Below, piece by piece: positions 26,034 through 37,595 of a stretch of DNA of 64,000 bases (positions are counted from its first letter, which is position 1; each line of letters opens with the position of its first letter). The notes under the pieces were generated by a model. It had not been told where the DNA came from, searched no databases, and worked only from the letters and a program-made list of their open reading frames with translations. The DNA is from Gnetum montanum (Eukaryota > Streptophyta > Gnetopsida > Gnetales > Gnetaceae): the NCBI GenBank assembly GCA_015680685.1, contig MNCI01037709.1:940406-1004405 (forward strand). Direction: 5' to 3'. The translations under genes were made by a program, and so were the position numbers.

Positions 26034-26854
26034 ACAACCTAATTGATGCATCCCCATCTGTGTTGGCATATATGCATAGATGCTAATCCTCCATAAGCAT
26101 ATAAATACATGAGCTTCCACCATGTACTCATCATCATTTAATCAATATTAAAGCTAAACTCTTATAGTTTTATTTTGTAATCTTAGAAAATAGTTAGTGA
26201 GTACTTGTAGCATGGTTTTGAGTGAATTGTATGACATGTTATTCAAGTGGCATTGCACCTAGACACATTCCATGAATGATAAAAAAATTGAGATTGATTC
26301 ATATTCATTATAGCACTTTAACTTAGAATAGATTTTATTTCAATGCAATTTACTATTTGTGTACTTAATTAATATTTACATTTTTCATTAACATTAATCA
26401 ATCAGCAGAATGAGCATGACTAATTTCGAGTGTAAACATGTATTCACTTAATAATCCTAGTAATGTTATTGCTTGGTTTACCTAGTAGCATGACACTTGG
26501 TAATCCCAATAGTAGATATGTGAGTTTAAGACATGTATAGTAAGTTGGGAACAAACACATCATCCTTAGGATAGTTATAGATTTAATTTTATTGTTAATT
26601 AGATAAAATAATTAATTTCTATGTTATTATTTACTTTAGTTTAAGGCCCCAATAACATCAATAATCATGTGCCTCACTTTGGACTAAATCATACATGATA
26701 AATCTAACATTATTCTAAGTGAGAAGACAACAACCTGTGATGAATGCTTAATAATCTAGATGTCGTACTAGTTTCATCAATGAAATTCAACAAGATTTCA
26801 TGTGATCATTTTTTATTCATATGGTTGAGCATAGGAAACACTTACTGCTCATCA
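26034..26854 (+). repeat. Element B 5' LTR, truncated at its outer end
   Basis: Aligns to 33.67-34.467 kb. Shared blocks include AGCTAAACTCTT, TATTCAAGTGGCA and AATCCCAATAG. The first 130 or so bases of the other LTR have no counterpart, and the sequence runs straight into the LTR of element A. Confidence 0.85.
26100..26110 (+). promoter_or_regulatory. TATA box of element B 5' LTR
   Basis: ATATAAATACAT here corresponds to CTATAAATACACG at about 33710 in the 3' LTR. The position, in the first third of the LTR before the conserved R-like region, suits a retrotransposon promoter. Confidence 0.55.
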
Positions 26855-26872
26855 TTGGCACCATTCCTGGAA
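26855..26872 (+). other. Element B primer binding site
   Basis: TTGGCACCATTCCTGGAA begins at the base after the LTR end CTCATCA. It matches the element A site in the opposite orientation. Confidence 0.88.
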
Positions 26873-26984
26873 ATGGTATTAGTTACCTAGATATATTATA
26901 ATATGAACGATCGATCTAAAAGCACTAATGATTTATCTTATTAAAATTTTAATATTTTAAGTCTCACACATTATTAACTAAAAA

Positions 26985-28420
26985 CATGTCTTCCTCACAT
27001 ATAACCTATAGTCCATCATACAATGAGAACACTAGTAGGAGAAATGATATGAATTATATTGAAGAAAATTGGAGTGCACCACTATAAGTAGGGATCTCAC
27101 ATGCTCATTCCAATTCTTACTATATTCAAAGACTACATTAAACTATCATAGAAAATCCTAGAGAGGATGGAACAAGTCCTAGAACAAAGAGGTCCTCAAA
27201 GCCTAGAACCTCCTACAAACATAGAAGAGATGAACCAAGGAACCATAGGGGGGTATATAGGATCCATGGTAATTCTCATAACTTACCATCTTACTCTTCA
27301 TCTTAAACATCTAGTTTTAATGAAGATGAATATAAGTATGGAGATAATGCTCTACTAAGGGGTTAAGATGAAGATATAAATAAAGATCAAAGAAAAGATA
27401 CAAGGTATTAAATGGAGCATAGACAAGATCATCATAATCAGAAAATTAAAAATAGAGACTATGACCATAACATATTTGATGATGATGAATCCTTGTTAGC
27501 TACTAGAAGCATGATATAGATCACAAAGGTAGTTACAATACCCCATGGGCATCAAAGAGAAAGCCACATTAGATGACTAATATGAATAACATTCCTAAAT
27601 TTGAGGGAGGCTATAACTTCAATCCACAACATTATTTACAAGCCTTCTATGATGCTTGTGCTTTACAAAATATTGAAAGTAAGTGGTAAAATCTTAAGCT
27701 CTTCCCTAGAACACTAATAGAAGAAGCTAAAAGTAGAAATAGATCATTGGAATACGATTTAATTTACGAATGGTTCATAATTCTTGAGCTCTTGAACAAG
27801 AAGTACCAAACCGATTCAAAAGTACCTAATCTAAGAAAATAAATCCAAGGATGGAAGCAAGAAAATCATGGATATCTTGATATAGCCTTGGATAGATACT
27901 ATTCTCTATTTCATAGATGCCTAGGCCATGGAGTTTCTCAAAACGAGTAGCTTCATCACATCATAGATGGATTTTGTGACAAAAAAAGGAAGACCCTTGG
28001 GATCTATACCCAAGGAAGATTATCATAACTAACAGTCCATTGGATACAAAGGTTACATGAGCCAGTGGCAAAAGAGAAAGAAGAGCTGTGTAATAGGGAG
28101 AGCATAGAGGAATATAATTGGGATCTAACCCTTTGCAAAAAGAAAAAAGAAAAAATATATGATCAAGAATAAGAGATATCTTTCAATGATTTGATTTGAA
28201 ACAAAACCTTTCCAATAAAAAATTCTATTGTTGAGATTGAAGAAAGGGAAGATAAGATGTGAGAGTTTATGGATGACAAAGTAAAAACCAACTTAAAAAT
28301 CATAAAGGAAAAGGTAAATCAAGTAGGATTAAGTGATTAAGACAAGAAGAGGAAAAAGAACAAGAGAATAGGCAAGGGCACTTATCAGCAAAGAGAAAAA
28401 ATAACTATAGTAGAAGAGGT
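26985..28420 (+). pseudogene. Element B leader frame and gag remnant
   Basis: A leader frame starts near 26985 (MSSSHITYSPSYNENTSRRN), with a charged region after it. From about 27574 the Retrotrans_gag-like sequence reads MNNIPKFEGGYNFN, then HYLQAFYDACALQNIE, KLFPRTLIEEAKS, YSLFHRCLGHG and KTLGIYTQGRLS. It ends in a Lys/Glu-rich tail. Stops occur every 30-60 codons. Confidence 0.8.
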
Positions 28421-29460
28421 TGTGAGCTCAGATTTAAAGAAGGAGGATAGATGTGACATCAATATGAACATCCAAAGGACTATCACCTACTGATATTACA
28501 TCTACAAGATTTTGGGGCTTTTACTTTGAATCTCAAGTTCATGGAAAAGAAAATGCCTAGAAGATTTTCTTATTGAAAAGAAAATTATAGATTATTCTAC
28601 AACTAGTAGCATTATACAAGTGGGACTTCTTATCAACCTTAAGACTACAATTAACAACAATGAAAAAATCCATAGTTGTGGGAGATGCCATCACTAAACC
28701 AATAATATCCTTATTGCCATCTAAACCCTTATTAGATAGTATGTTCAATAACCTATTTCTTCACATGGTTCTACTACTCATGCCTTAACTCACTACTACT
28801 ACTACCCTTTTGAATATCATCAACTTGTAACATCTCCTATGGAATTATCATTCCATGCCTTTCATCATTCATCACATCCTCAATACTCTCATACTTCCCT
28901 CCAAGATATGCCACAACCAATAATATAGGAAGACTTGGTATTAAAAACTCAACAGAAGAATGTCATTTGTACTATGAACATACAAAAGAACAATAGTACT
29001 AGTAGTCCTAATCACAAGCCTTGAAAACATCCTTTTTTTATGATGGTTTCAACATGTATGAAAAAAAGCAGTAGACCTAGTAGCCTATCAAAACTAGCAT
29101 AAGGACAATATGGTGCAACCCCATTTCTCACACAAATAATGCCTTTAAATATAATGCAAAAGCTAGTAACCATCACCACTCCAAAGAAAAAAAAGAAACA
29201 TAAAAGTTGAGCAGGGTATTGTGGAGAGACAAAAAATTCCATGCATTACTAATAATGATTAAGGATGCATTTGTGAGTCAAAAGCTTAAAGTATTAACAT
29301 GCTTCCTATACTAGCCCACAACAAACTTGACGAACAAGTGTGTGTATAAAACCATGTTTACACAATAGCTACTACACCAAAAGATACCCAGTGGCTAAAA
29401 ACTGAGAATACCAAACAATCCAAAAGATACCTAGAAACATCCAACACACTTATTTGCACC
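28420..29460 (+). other. Element B gag-RT interval, protease not recognised
   Basis: A protease is expected here in a gypsy element. I see no D[ST]G motif in any plus frame; the region is too decayed to call. Confidence 0.4.
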
Positions 29461-29479
29461 TGTCCTAAAACTTTATTTG

Positions 29480-30260
29480 TGTTAACCCCAAGATTAAATC
29501 ATTAATAAAGGAAGAAATAGACAAACATTTAGAATCTAAAATTATTTATCCCATGAGATACTCAAGTTGGATATCAAACTTAGTGCTAGTTAGAAAATGA
29601 ACGGGTGAATCATGACTATGTATTGATTTTCATAACCTTAATACCTCTTTTATTAAAGATAATTATCCACTTCCTCTTATAGAGGAGCTTTTGCAAATCG
29701 CGAATGATACGAAAATGTATTTCTTTTTAGATGGATATTCAGGATATAATCAAATTTTAGTAAGTAAGAAGGACCAACATAGGATGATCTTTACAACAAG
29801 ATGAGAAACTTTTCAATCTTCTAAGATGTCCTTTAGTCTTATAAATGCTAGTTCTACTTTTCAAAGGGATATGAATAAAACCTTTGAGGGATTAATTAAG
29901 AAATTTATTATTATTTATCCATATGATTTAACTATTTTCTATAAAGATCAAGGTACATACATTAGGATCCTTAGAAATATTTTCATAAGTTGTAGCCAAT
30001 TTGGTATCACTTTGAATGCCAAGAAATCCATTTTTTGTATTCNACCTTAGAAATATTTTCATAAGTTGTAGACAATTTGGTATCACTTTGAATGCCAAGA
30101 AATCCATTTTTTGTATTCAAAGTGGTAAATTTCTTGGTCATATAGTGACTAAAGAAGGAATTATTATTGATCCCAAATGAGAAAATGTTATTTTAGAGGT
30201 ACCTTATCCTTTATTTAAAATTTATTTAAGGATTTTTTTTGGAAAATTAATTTTGTTAGA
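29480..30260 (+). pseudogene. Element B reverse transcriptase remnant
   Basis: Ty3/gypsy RT motifs read in order: IKSLIKEEIDKHLESKIIYP, LCIDFHNLN, DNYPLPLIEELL, FFLDGYSGYNQILVSKKDQH, and FSLINASSTFQRDMNKTFEG. The catalytic YLDD is IYPYDL, so the first Asp is lost. The sequence then reads FGITLNAKKSIF at the duplicated segment around N 30043. It is dead by stops and by the active-site change. Confidence 0.92.
29969..30118. repeat. 74-bp near-exact duplication around a single N (assembly join)
   Basis: 29969-30042 and 30045-30118 differ by one base and are separated by one extra base and the N at 30043. As at 12051, this looks like an uncollapsed contig overlap; it breaks the RT frame artificially. 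Confidence 0.85.
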
Positions 30261-30329
30261 TGACTTATCCCTATTTAAGCTGAATTAGTTAGACCATTAA
30301 ATAAGATGCTTAAAAAATATAGTGATATG

Positions 30330-30790
30330 CATTTGATAGAAGAAAGAAAAAAATGCTTTTCTTGCTATTAAAGAAGACATTTTAGATGTTCCAATTTTAG
30401 CTTCTCCTTGGTATGAAAATGATTTTCTTTTAGATGATTTTTCTAGTGATGTCACCCTCACCAACATCTTAATTCAAGATATCATTAATCAAGGCAAAAC
30501 ACGTATAGTTTTCATGTTCACATCCTTGAAATATGAGGAATTAAAATATTCATCCATAGAAAAAAAATCATATGCTATGATTAAAGCCCTAAATAAAATT
30601 TTCTACTATTGCTTAAACATGAAGGTTTTTGTTATTGTCCCTGATTCAGCCATCATTTCATTAGTCAAATTAAAAGATCCTAGGAAAAAACATGCTAAAT
30701 GGATTATGGAATTACAAGAGTTTGATATTTAATGGAAAATATCCAAGTTAGTTATAGGAACTTGTCTTGCCAAGCTCATAGCTAAAGCCT
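30330..30790 (+). pseudogene. Element B RNase H remnant
   Basis: The open stretch 30514-30732 reads KYEELKYSSIEKKSYAMIKA, then YYCLNMKVFVIVPDSAI and KHAKWIMELQEFDI. This is the gypsy RNase H core between the second and last acidic residues. The segment before it (ENDFLLDDFSSDVT) corresponds to the first catalytic Asp strand. Confidence 0.88.
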
Positions 30791-31059
30791 CAACTTTAGA
30801 AAAACATGACACACTTAAAGATCAGGAGTCTATACCACTTAACATACTATTTATTAATGAGGAGAATGATATCTTATTTACTCCTAATCAATTACATAAT
30901 TCATGGTATGGAGATATTAAGTTTTATTTAATTTTTCATTGTTATCCTTTAGACATACCTAGATATAAAAGAAAGATTTTATTATCTAAATGTTCTAAGT
31001 TTACTTTAATTAGAGATGAGTTGTTTAGGAAAACTTCCAAGGAATATATCTTAAAATTT

Positions 31060-32163
31060 TAGACCAAGAACAAGCTAATGATACTTTTAAGACAACTATA
31101 TGAGAAAGGACATATTGGTTATCACTTGTTAATGCATAAAATTATAAGGGCAAGTTACTATTGGTCCACTATGATTAATGATGCTTACAATCTAGTTAGA
31201 AATTATGTACAATGTCAAATATTTAAAGGGGAAGATTCCAAAGGCTAAGCTTCTTTATGACCTATAATAGAAACTAGACCATTTGCACAATAGGCTTTAG
31301 ATTTTATATAAGTGATTAATCCATTATCAACAACTTAATATAAGTTTAAGTTAATGACTATTGATGTTTGCACACATTGATTAAAAGTAAAAGAAACTAA
31401 AACTATAACAACTCGTGAAGTTATTTGATTTCTAGAAAATGACATAACTTTTAGGTATGAAAGCCCTTATGCCTTAATAATCAATAATGGACTTGCTTTC
31501 ATATCCATAGAGTTTGCAAATTAGGTTAGGGAACATAATATTATTTTCAAAGTTGTCACTAAATATTATCCCCAAAGCAAAGCTATCCAATAAAATTATA
31601 TTAGATGGAATTAAGAAGTGCTACCTTAAAATTCACAAGCATGGCATGAATAATTAAAATGGGTTGTATGAGCTCATAGAATTTGTTATAAAGAATCAAT
31701 CAAAACTACAACATACAATCTAGTATATGGACAAGAACCAATTTTATCAATAAATTTGCAGATTCCAACATATTAGTTTTTCTTAGATTATTTAACAACT
31801 GATGAACATTTAATTTCATGTACATATTAAATTTGAAATTTATAACTTAAGAGGGTAAAAGCAGTTGAAAGCTTATTTAATCATCAACAAACTATTAAAA
31901 GATGGTTTGATAAGAAATATGTAGCTAAATTTTTTTAAGTAGGTGATCTAGTTCTTAAAAGAGATAAAGCATCTAGTTAAATAGGTCCACAAAATAAGTT
32001 TTCTTCTATGTGGTCAATCCCATATCAAGTCTTAAATGTCATTGGCCCTAATGTTTACAAAGTTGTTGATTTGCAAGGAAACAAATTATATATAAACTTT
32101 AATGCATTTTATTTAAAACTTTTTTATTGAGGTGCCCCTCATGGACACTTAGTAGATCCTTAG
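31060..32163 (+). pseudogene. Element B integrase remnant
   Basis: An HHCC zinc region is legible (RQLYEKGHIGYHLLMHKIIR, then NYVQCQIFKGED). The core follows (LMTIDVCTH, ALIINNGLAFIS, VTKYYPQSKA) with Asp, Asn-for-Asp and damaged Glu positions. The C-terminal part reads VGDLVLKRDKAS, then VYKVVDLQGNKLYINFNAFY and GAPHGHLVDP. Element C's C-terminal integrase (HLVDS end) is clearly the same lineage. Stops are frequent. Confidence 0.9.
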
Positions 32164-33515
32164 TTGCATGTTGTCTTCTCATTTTTTATGCATTTCATTT
32201 GTATATAGTTGCATTTGCATATTTTCTTTTTCACCATATTCTCATGCATGTTAAGTCTATCATCATTTTTCCATTATCACAATGGTTTTGGTTTAATCTT
32301 TAAGTAGCTAGGCATTGGGTCATCATAACATCATTTAATGATAATACACTTAAAATATTTTATATATTACTCATGTTATATCATATTACTATTGCTTAAA
32401 AATCTCATTTACATGACATATTTCAATAATTTTATGATTCTTCCTAGTCTTTTTCAAAGTATTGGCTTTATTAGTTATGTTGGATTATGAAGAATGGAAT
32501 TTATGATAACTTATCATGTTATTACCATGGTCATGTGAATGTAGAACATGTAAAGTTGGAAAATGTTTACCCATAATCACTAGGTAAATTTAGAATTTTT
32601 TTAAAAAATATTTTTCAACAGCCCTGGACTTCAAGTGTGATGATCTATGACTATCCTGTGAGCAACAAGGTAAAGTGTGTTCCTCTTCACTTGAGAATCG
32701 TTAGTCACCTAGGTGATCTACCATGATGTTGTCTAGTTTATAATTAAGGGCACATGCAGGAGAATTAAATTACACTATAGGAAAATTTCTCAAAAGGACC
32801 CTTTCATTAGTAGTGTAGCTAATTGGCTAGACTCATGTTGGAACTCCTACCTTAAGAATGAAGTGCACTATGAGCAATTTTTTTTCCAAAAAAGAGGGGT
32901 CTAGCAACAAGCCTCACCCTATCCTTTCATCTCATTTGATTCATTTCCAAAAATATAAAAAGAAAAAAAAAATAATCCTCTCATACCTTTTTCTAATTTT
33001 CCTCTATTTATCTTATTTTCACTTACCCTTTTTTTCATTACCCCATTCTATTTTCCCTTATTATATAAAAAAAAACTTAAGGAAAAATCCAAAAGTTATG
33101 GCTAGCCATGATCTAAAGGAAGCATATTCTCTTCATCAAGTTTAGTATAAATCTCATTCTCAAATGTGTCCTTTGTACTAATGAATTTTACCTTTGAAAT
33201 TATTGGGAATGAAGTCTTAATTGTAAATTATTATATAGAGAGAGAGAGTTCAAGTTATATTCTATAAAGTTTATGTATTAAATCTTAAGTAAAACAAGGT
33301 GGTGTTAAAGGGTGGTCCATGTTTAGTACTTTTTGATTATGTGATTATTTTAATTATGATTAAAACATTAAGGTCTACTTGTAAGTTTCAATTTATGTGA
33401 TGATTTTATGATCATTTTGATCCTTTATATCTTACATTTTCTTGCATTTTAAGAAATTTTTATTATTTTTGCTATTTTTGCACTTGCATGCAACTCAAGT
33501 TCAAGGGCTAAATAT
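32164..33515 (+). other. Element B 3' non-coding region and polypurine tract
   Basis: No domain recognised. It ends with a purine-rich stretch, TTCAAGGGCTAAATAT, directly before the TGATATCAAC start of the 3' LTR, which is a reasonable polypurine tract. A short AGAGAG run lies near 33236. Confidence 0.55.
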
Positions 33516-34467
33516 TGATATCAACATTCCCATGCTAGCACAGGGCCATTAATTAATAAGTTCAACCACCATGATATAGTTTCATGATTTCATGGTCACC
33601 ACGTCTATTTGAAATGAATTACATAATACATAGGGATGCATTTGAGAAACATTATTCAACATTGATGAAGCATCAGTTGGCCCCATTGATGTAGTGTCTA
33701 TTTTCACCTATAAATACACGTGATCACATCGTGTATTGGCATTCTTTGATTAATAGAGTAGCTAAACTCTTGTAATTTTATTTCGTAGTCTTAGAGAATA
33801 GTTAGTGACTGCCCACAATGCAGATTTGAGTCGGTTGTATGATGTCTTATTCAAGTGGCAATGTACCTAGACACATTTCATGAATGGCAATAAGATCAAG
33901 ATTGATTCTTATTCATTGCAACACTTTGACTTAGATTAAATTTACTTTCCATGTAATTTATGTTTCATGTACTTAGTTAATATCTACGTTTTCATGCATA
34001 TTAATGAATTGGTGGAATAAGCATGACCAGTTTAGAGCGTAGACACATATTCACTTGGTAATCCCAATAGCGTTATTGCTTAGTTTGCCCAGTAGCATAG
34101 TGCTTAGTAATCCCAGTAATGAATATGTGGGTTCAGGATGTGTACGATAAGCTAGGACTAAACACTCATTGCCTGTAGGCTAATTTAGACTTTATCTTTA
34201 TGTTGTTAATTAGATTAAGTAATTACTTGCTTTATTATCATTAGGAGTAGCATAAGGTTGAAACAACATCAAGAATCATATGGCTCACGTTGGACTAAAC
34301 CATACGTGACAAAGCTACCACTAGTCCAAGTGGGAAGACAACGAATTGCAATCAAGGCATAATGATCTAGATGCCACAACTAGTCCCATCCACAGAATTT
34401 GATAGGATCATGCATGAATGCTTGTGATTCATAAGGTTGAGCGTAGGGGGTACACCACCACTCATCA
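33516..34467 (+). repeat. Element B 3' LTR
   Basis: A 952-bp LTR from TGATATCAAC to CACTCATCA with a TATA box (CTATAAATACACG) near 33710. It is the most complete LTR of this element and aligns to the 5' copy from its second hundred bases onward. Confidence 0.85.
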
Positions 34468-34737
34468 AACATTTGAGTTATTAATTATTATAGATTACTA
34501 TTATTATTTAACATTGATTTTCAATGTCCCTTTTCCTATGAATTCATCCACACATTATTAATGGTAAATTCAAGTTGTATTTTAGTTGTCCTTGGTTTTT
34601 ATGTGACTAGAATAAAATATCAAAGAGCCCAAGTTAAAAGGAGAAAGTTTGGCCTATGTTTTTACATCTTACGTCATTCAGATCTTTGATGTCCCATGTC
34701 ATTCATATCTTTGATGTCCCATGTCATTTCTTTCTTT
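34468..34737. other. AT-rich DNA between element B and the LINE
   Basis: No gene. Just before the LINE, a short unit containing TTTGATGTCCCATGTCATT is tandemly repeated (about 34683-34735), leading into the 19-bp target site. Confidence 0.6.
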
Positions 34738-34756
34738 GATGTCAAACATCAATATT
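34738..34756. repeat. LINE target-site duplication, left copy
   Basis: GATGTCAAACATCAATATT, identical to 41525-41543. It is followed directly by a T-rich run, the poly(A) tail of the minus-strand LINE. Confidence 0.92.
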
Positions 34757-35870
34757 TTTTTTTTTGAAAAAGGTCGAGCTAAATGTATTTCAAAAAAACC
34801 AGCTATACAGAGTGCAGCGCGGGCCAGGGCCGCTGACCCCACTCCCACCAAAGAATTTCCCAGGGGCTGCCCACACTAGCCCCGTCAATGCCACCTCACC
34901 AACAAAAGATTGTCCACCCACATTGCGTAGACTGTAGACCTCCCCCCCAACACTCCATCAACTAGCAGCAGCAACCAACCGTGGGACGAGAACGTGGACT
35001 TAATTCTTGCTGGGCTGGCCCGACCCATCCTCCCTGCGGTGTCTGAATTCTTCGATGATTTGGGCAATGCCGGTCCTACAGTTGGGGGTGCTTACCTTCC
35101 AGGCCTGCAGAGGTGGGTTCAGCATTCGTTCCCCCCGTATGTCATTGATTTCAGCAGTAAGCTCATGTCTCTCTTCCGCCGGGATCTGGATTCGATTCTT
35201 GATCTGCCCCTGGGCAAAGTCGTGGTGGGTGGACTGTCCATGCGAAGCGCCCCCCCCGGAGCCCCGCCGCGTCCGTGCCTGCTGCTTGTGAGGTTCGAGT
35301 GTTGTGTGAGGAGCAATGGCGGAGGTAATTTCGTACCAAAGCTTAGCGATCTTCGTGGAAAGAATGCTCACGGGGGAGTGCTGCACCGTTGAAGATGCAG
35401 TCATTTCTGGCCCGCCACAGGACCCAGAGCTCAGCGAGCGTTGCCGAGTTGCCCCAGAACTCTGGGGTGCGGAACCCGGCCGTTTCCAGAGCTGCGCAGT
35501 CACCTGACAGTCATGGACGAAGTGCTGCAGCGTTTCTTTGTGCTGATTGCACAAAGGGCATTGGGGGTTGATGCCCATGGCCCTGGACTTCAGAACCGCG
35601 GGAACCGGGAGGGCCTGGTGGAGGATCAGNCGCAGAGCTGCCTCCAAGTGTGGGAGTCAGAGGTGGCCGCTGTCCAGGGGCTGTACTTCTTTCGCAGGAT
35701 TTGGACCCAGAGGGAGGGATCATCGTTGTCAGTGACCAGGCGTTGTAGGAGTTTATGACGCCCCAGGGCAGCCTCCAGCGCGAAGGGGAGGAGGCCAATG
35801 CCACCAACGTACTGGAGCCGCGCGATTTTGGACCTATTGATGCGTAAATTTTGGACACGCCGCCAACACC
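34757..35870 (-). pseudogene. LINE RT C-terminal tail with zf-RVT and 3' UTR
   Basis: Next to the element C junction the minus strand reads RRVQNLRINRSKIARLQYVG and GIGLLPFALEAALG, then DDPSLWVQILRKKYSPW. After a frameshift it reads ALPVPAVLKSRAMG, NPQCPLCNQHKETLQHFVHD and CQVTAQLW (C-x2-C...H...C). That is the zf-RVT domain at the end of plant LINE ORF2 proteins. The rest to 34757 is GC-rich 3' UTR ending in poly(A). One N at 35630 falls in this part. Confidence 0.9.
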
Positions 35871-37576
35871 TGTGAAAACTTGTTTTAGGAGACTATTGCC
35901 TATGGCGCCTCCCGTATGGGTACGGAAACCCGAGAATAGTCTCAGCTGGAAAGGGCTATGTGACAAACAATAATAATATTTTAAACAGAATATCAAAATA
36001 AAAGCTTATATTTAATTTAATATTTAAGCACTGCAATTTAATTTAATATCGGAAACTTAGTATAATTTGTGTAATTTGCAAAATGATAAATAATTCAAAT
36101 ATTCAAATTTCATATGTCCCGTTGTTGCTGAAGCAGTTGCGAATGAGGACTGGGATCTAGCGTGAGGCAGAAGTTGTCCTGGGCGTAGCAGCAAGGCGGG
36201 GTCTGTGTGTTGTAACTAGGCAGGGTCTGTGCGCGGCCGTCTTTATCAAGCTGAAGTAGCTTCTGGTACACTGGAAGGTCCAGAGTTGCGAAGCAGTCTC
36301 CGTTGTTCAAATTCTTTATAAACTAAAAGAAAACCGGTATGCACTAGCGACACATATAGAAGCTGTGTTACCGATAAAATTATCAGAAATGCCTCTAGGA
36401 CTCTCAGATCAGCATTCCTACCTCCTATTGTGATCTCTTTGCATGCACACCTGACAACTAAGACTGTAAGGGCCTAGGCGATGGTAGCAGCCGAAGCTGT
36501 GGAAGAAAGGCTCGATGCGGTCCAGCGTATCAAACCATGGAACCCTGAGAGACAGGTACCTGCTCCAACGCAACCGACTATTAACGAAAATATCACAATG
36601 AACACCGTTACCTGGGTCCTCACGGACACTGCGAGTGGCGTAAATGTTATTGAAAGTCCTGCAAGACCTGTGATCTCAACAACATGCGTGGAGCAGATTG
36701 CGCAAGCGTGGGCCGCGGTGAAGGCGGAGGAATAGAGCAGGCGTGGGCGACGGCTGAACAGAGGGCTGCGCGGTGAGGAAACTAGCAGCAGCGGGTGGAG
36801 AAAACCAACGGCGGCGGTGAGGAAAAATAGTGTATGTGGAGGAAGACAGAGAGACGTCACAGTTGCAGATGCAGGCGGAGGAGAAGGGCCCGACCTGTGG
36901 AGCGCAGGAACTGAGGGGCAGTCGGGGTCAGATCTGAGGCAGAAGGTGGCGACGGCTGAGCAGATGGCTGCGCAGGTGGCAGTCAAGGTGCCTGCGTCGC
37001 AAGGCCGTGAACGAGTTCCTCTACTTTCACGGTGAAAGCAGCGGACGGCGTGCAACTTCTCTGCGTAACACAACACAGAGCTTCCACTCTGCCAGAACTT
37101 GCAGACAGAGGAGACGAAGAATACGAAAACGAGCACGACGGCGCCGAATCCTTAAAACGTGGCGATCGCCTTAGCGCATGTCCACGCTCGCATGCGGCCG
37201 AAGGTGTGGTTGCGGCTATGGTCGCGGCCGCAGAAAAACAGAGGGTGCAGAAGAAGGCAACAGAACAGATCTGGCCTGTCGGAAAAGCCTCAGAAGAAAA
37301 TCTCCACCCCTTTTATAGCGGCCTTAAATTTATTTTATAGCGGCCTTAAATCTCCACACAAGAGATTAAGCCTTAAATTTATGTTTTATTTTATTTTTAA
37401 AAGGTGCATTGGTTGGTCCTCATTCCTTTGATTTTAATTTTTAATTTTTAGGGGTGGGTGATGTCCTGTTGCTCATGATTAATTTATTTTTCTTTTAAAA
37501 TTTGTCTTTAATTTATGTTAACAGTGGTCAATGTTAATCAAGGCCCTATGCCTAGCATGGGTGAGGTTGGCCTCAA
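35871..37576 (-). repeat. Element C 3' LTR
   Basis: The part 36816-37576 is highly similar to 40418-41223. The remainder is the R/U5 side, absent from the other copy. The LTR is GC-rich and ends TTTTCACA on the sense strand. Long open frames inside it on both strands follow from the GC content and have no domain. Confidence 0.88.
37311..37317 (-). promoter_or_regulatory. TATA box of element C 3' LTR
   Basis: The minus strand reads GCTATAAAAGGGG about 260 bp into the LTR. The same block stands at 40913-40919 in the other LTR. The left copy also has a small tandem duplication just upstream (TTTTATAGCGGCCTTAAAT twice on the plus strand). Confidence 0.75.
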
Positions 37577-37595
37577 CACTTAGCCCCCAAACTAT
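37577..37595 (-). other. Element C polypurine tract
   Basis: The minus strand reads TTTGGGGGCTAAG directly before the LTR start TGTTGAGG. The GGGCTAA core is shared with the element B tract. Confidence 0.8.

Larger units (their letters stand above)
26034..34467 (+). mobile_element. Gypsy-type element B with gag, RT, RNase H and integrase, decayed
   Basis: LTRs at 26034-26854 (5', lacking about 130 bp of U3) and 33516-34467 (3') align over most of their length and end CACTCATCA or GCTCATCA. The primer site TTGGCACCATTCC directly follows the 5' LTR, giving plus orientation. Gag, RT, RNase H and integrase remnants follow in Ty3/gypsy order. Gag and LTR termini show it belongs to the same family as element A, and could have been its autonomous partner. 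Stops in every domain and an altered YxDD box mean it is inactive. Confidence 0.88.

Noticed and set aside
36474-37136. Long minus-strand frame of 220 codons in the element C LTR
   Set aside because: Lies downstream of the TATA box inside the LTR. Its composition follows GC-rich LTR sequence, and the partial LTR copy reads differently.
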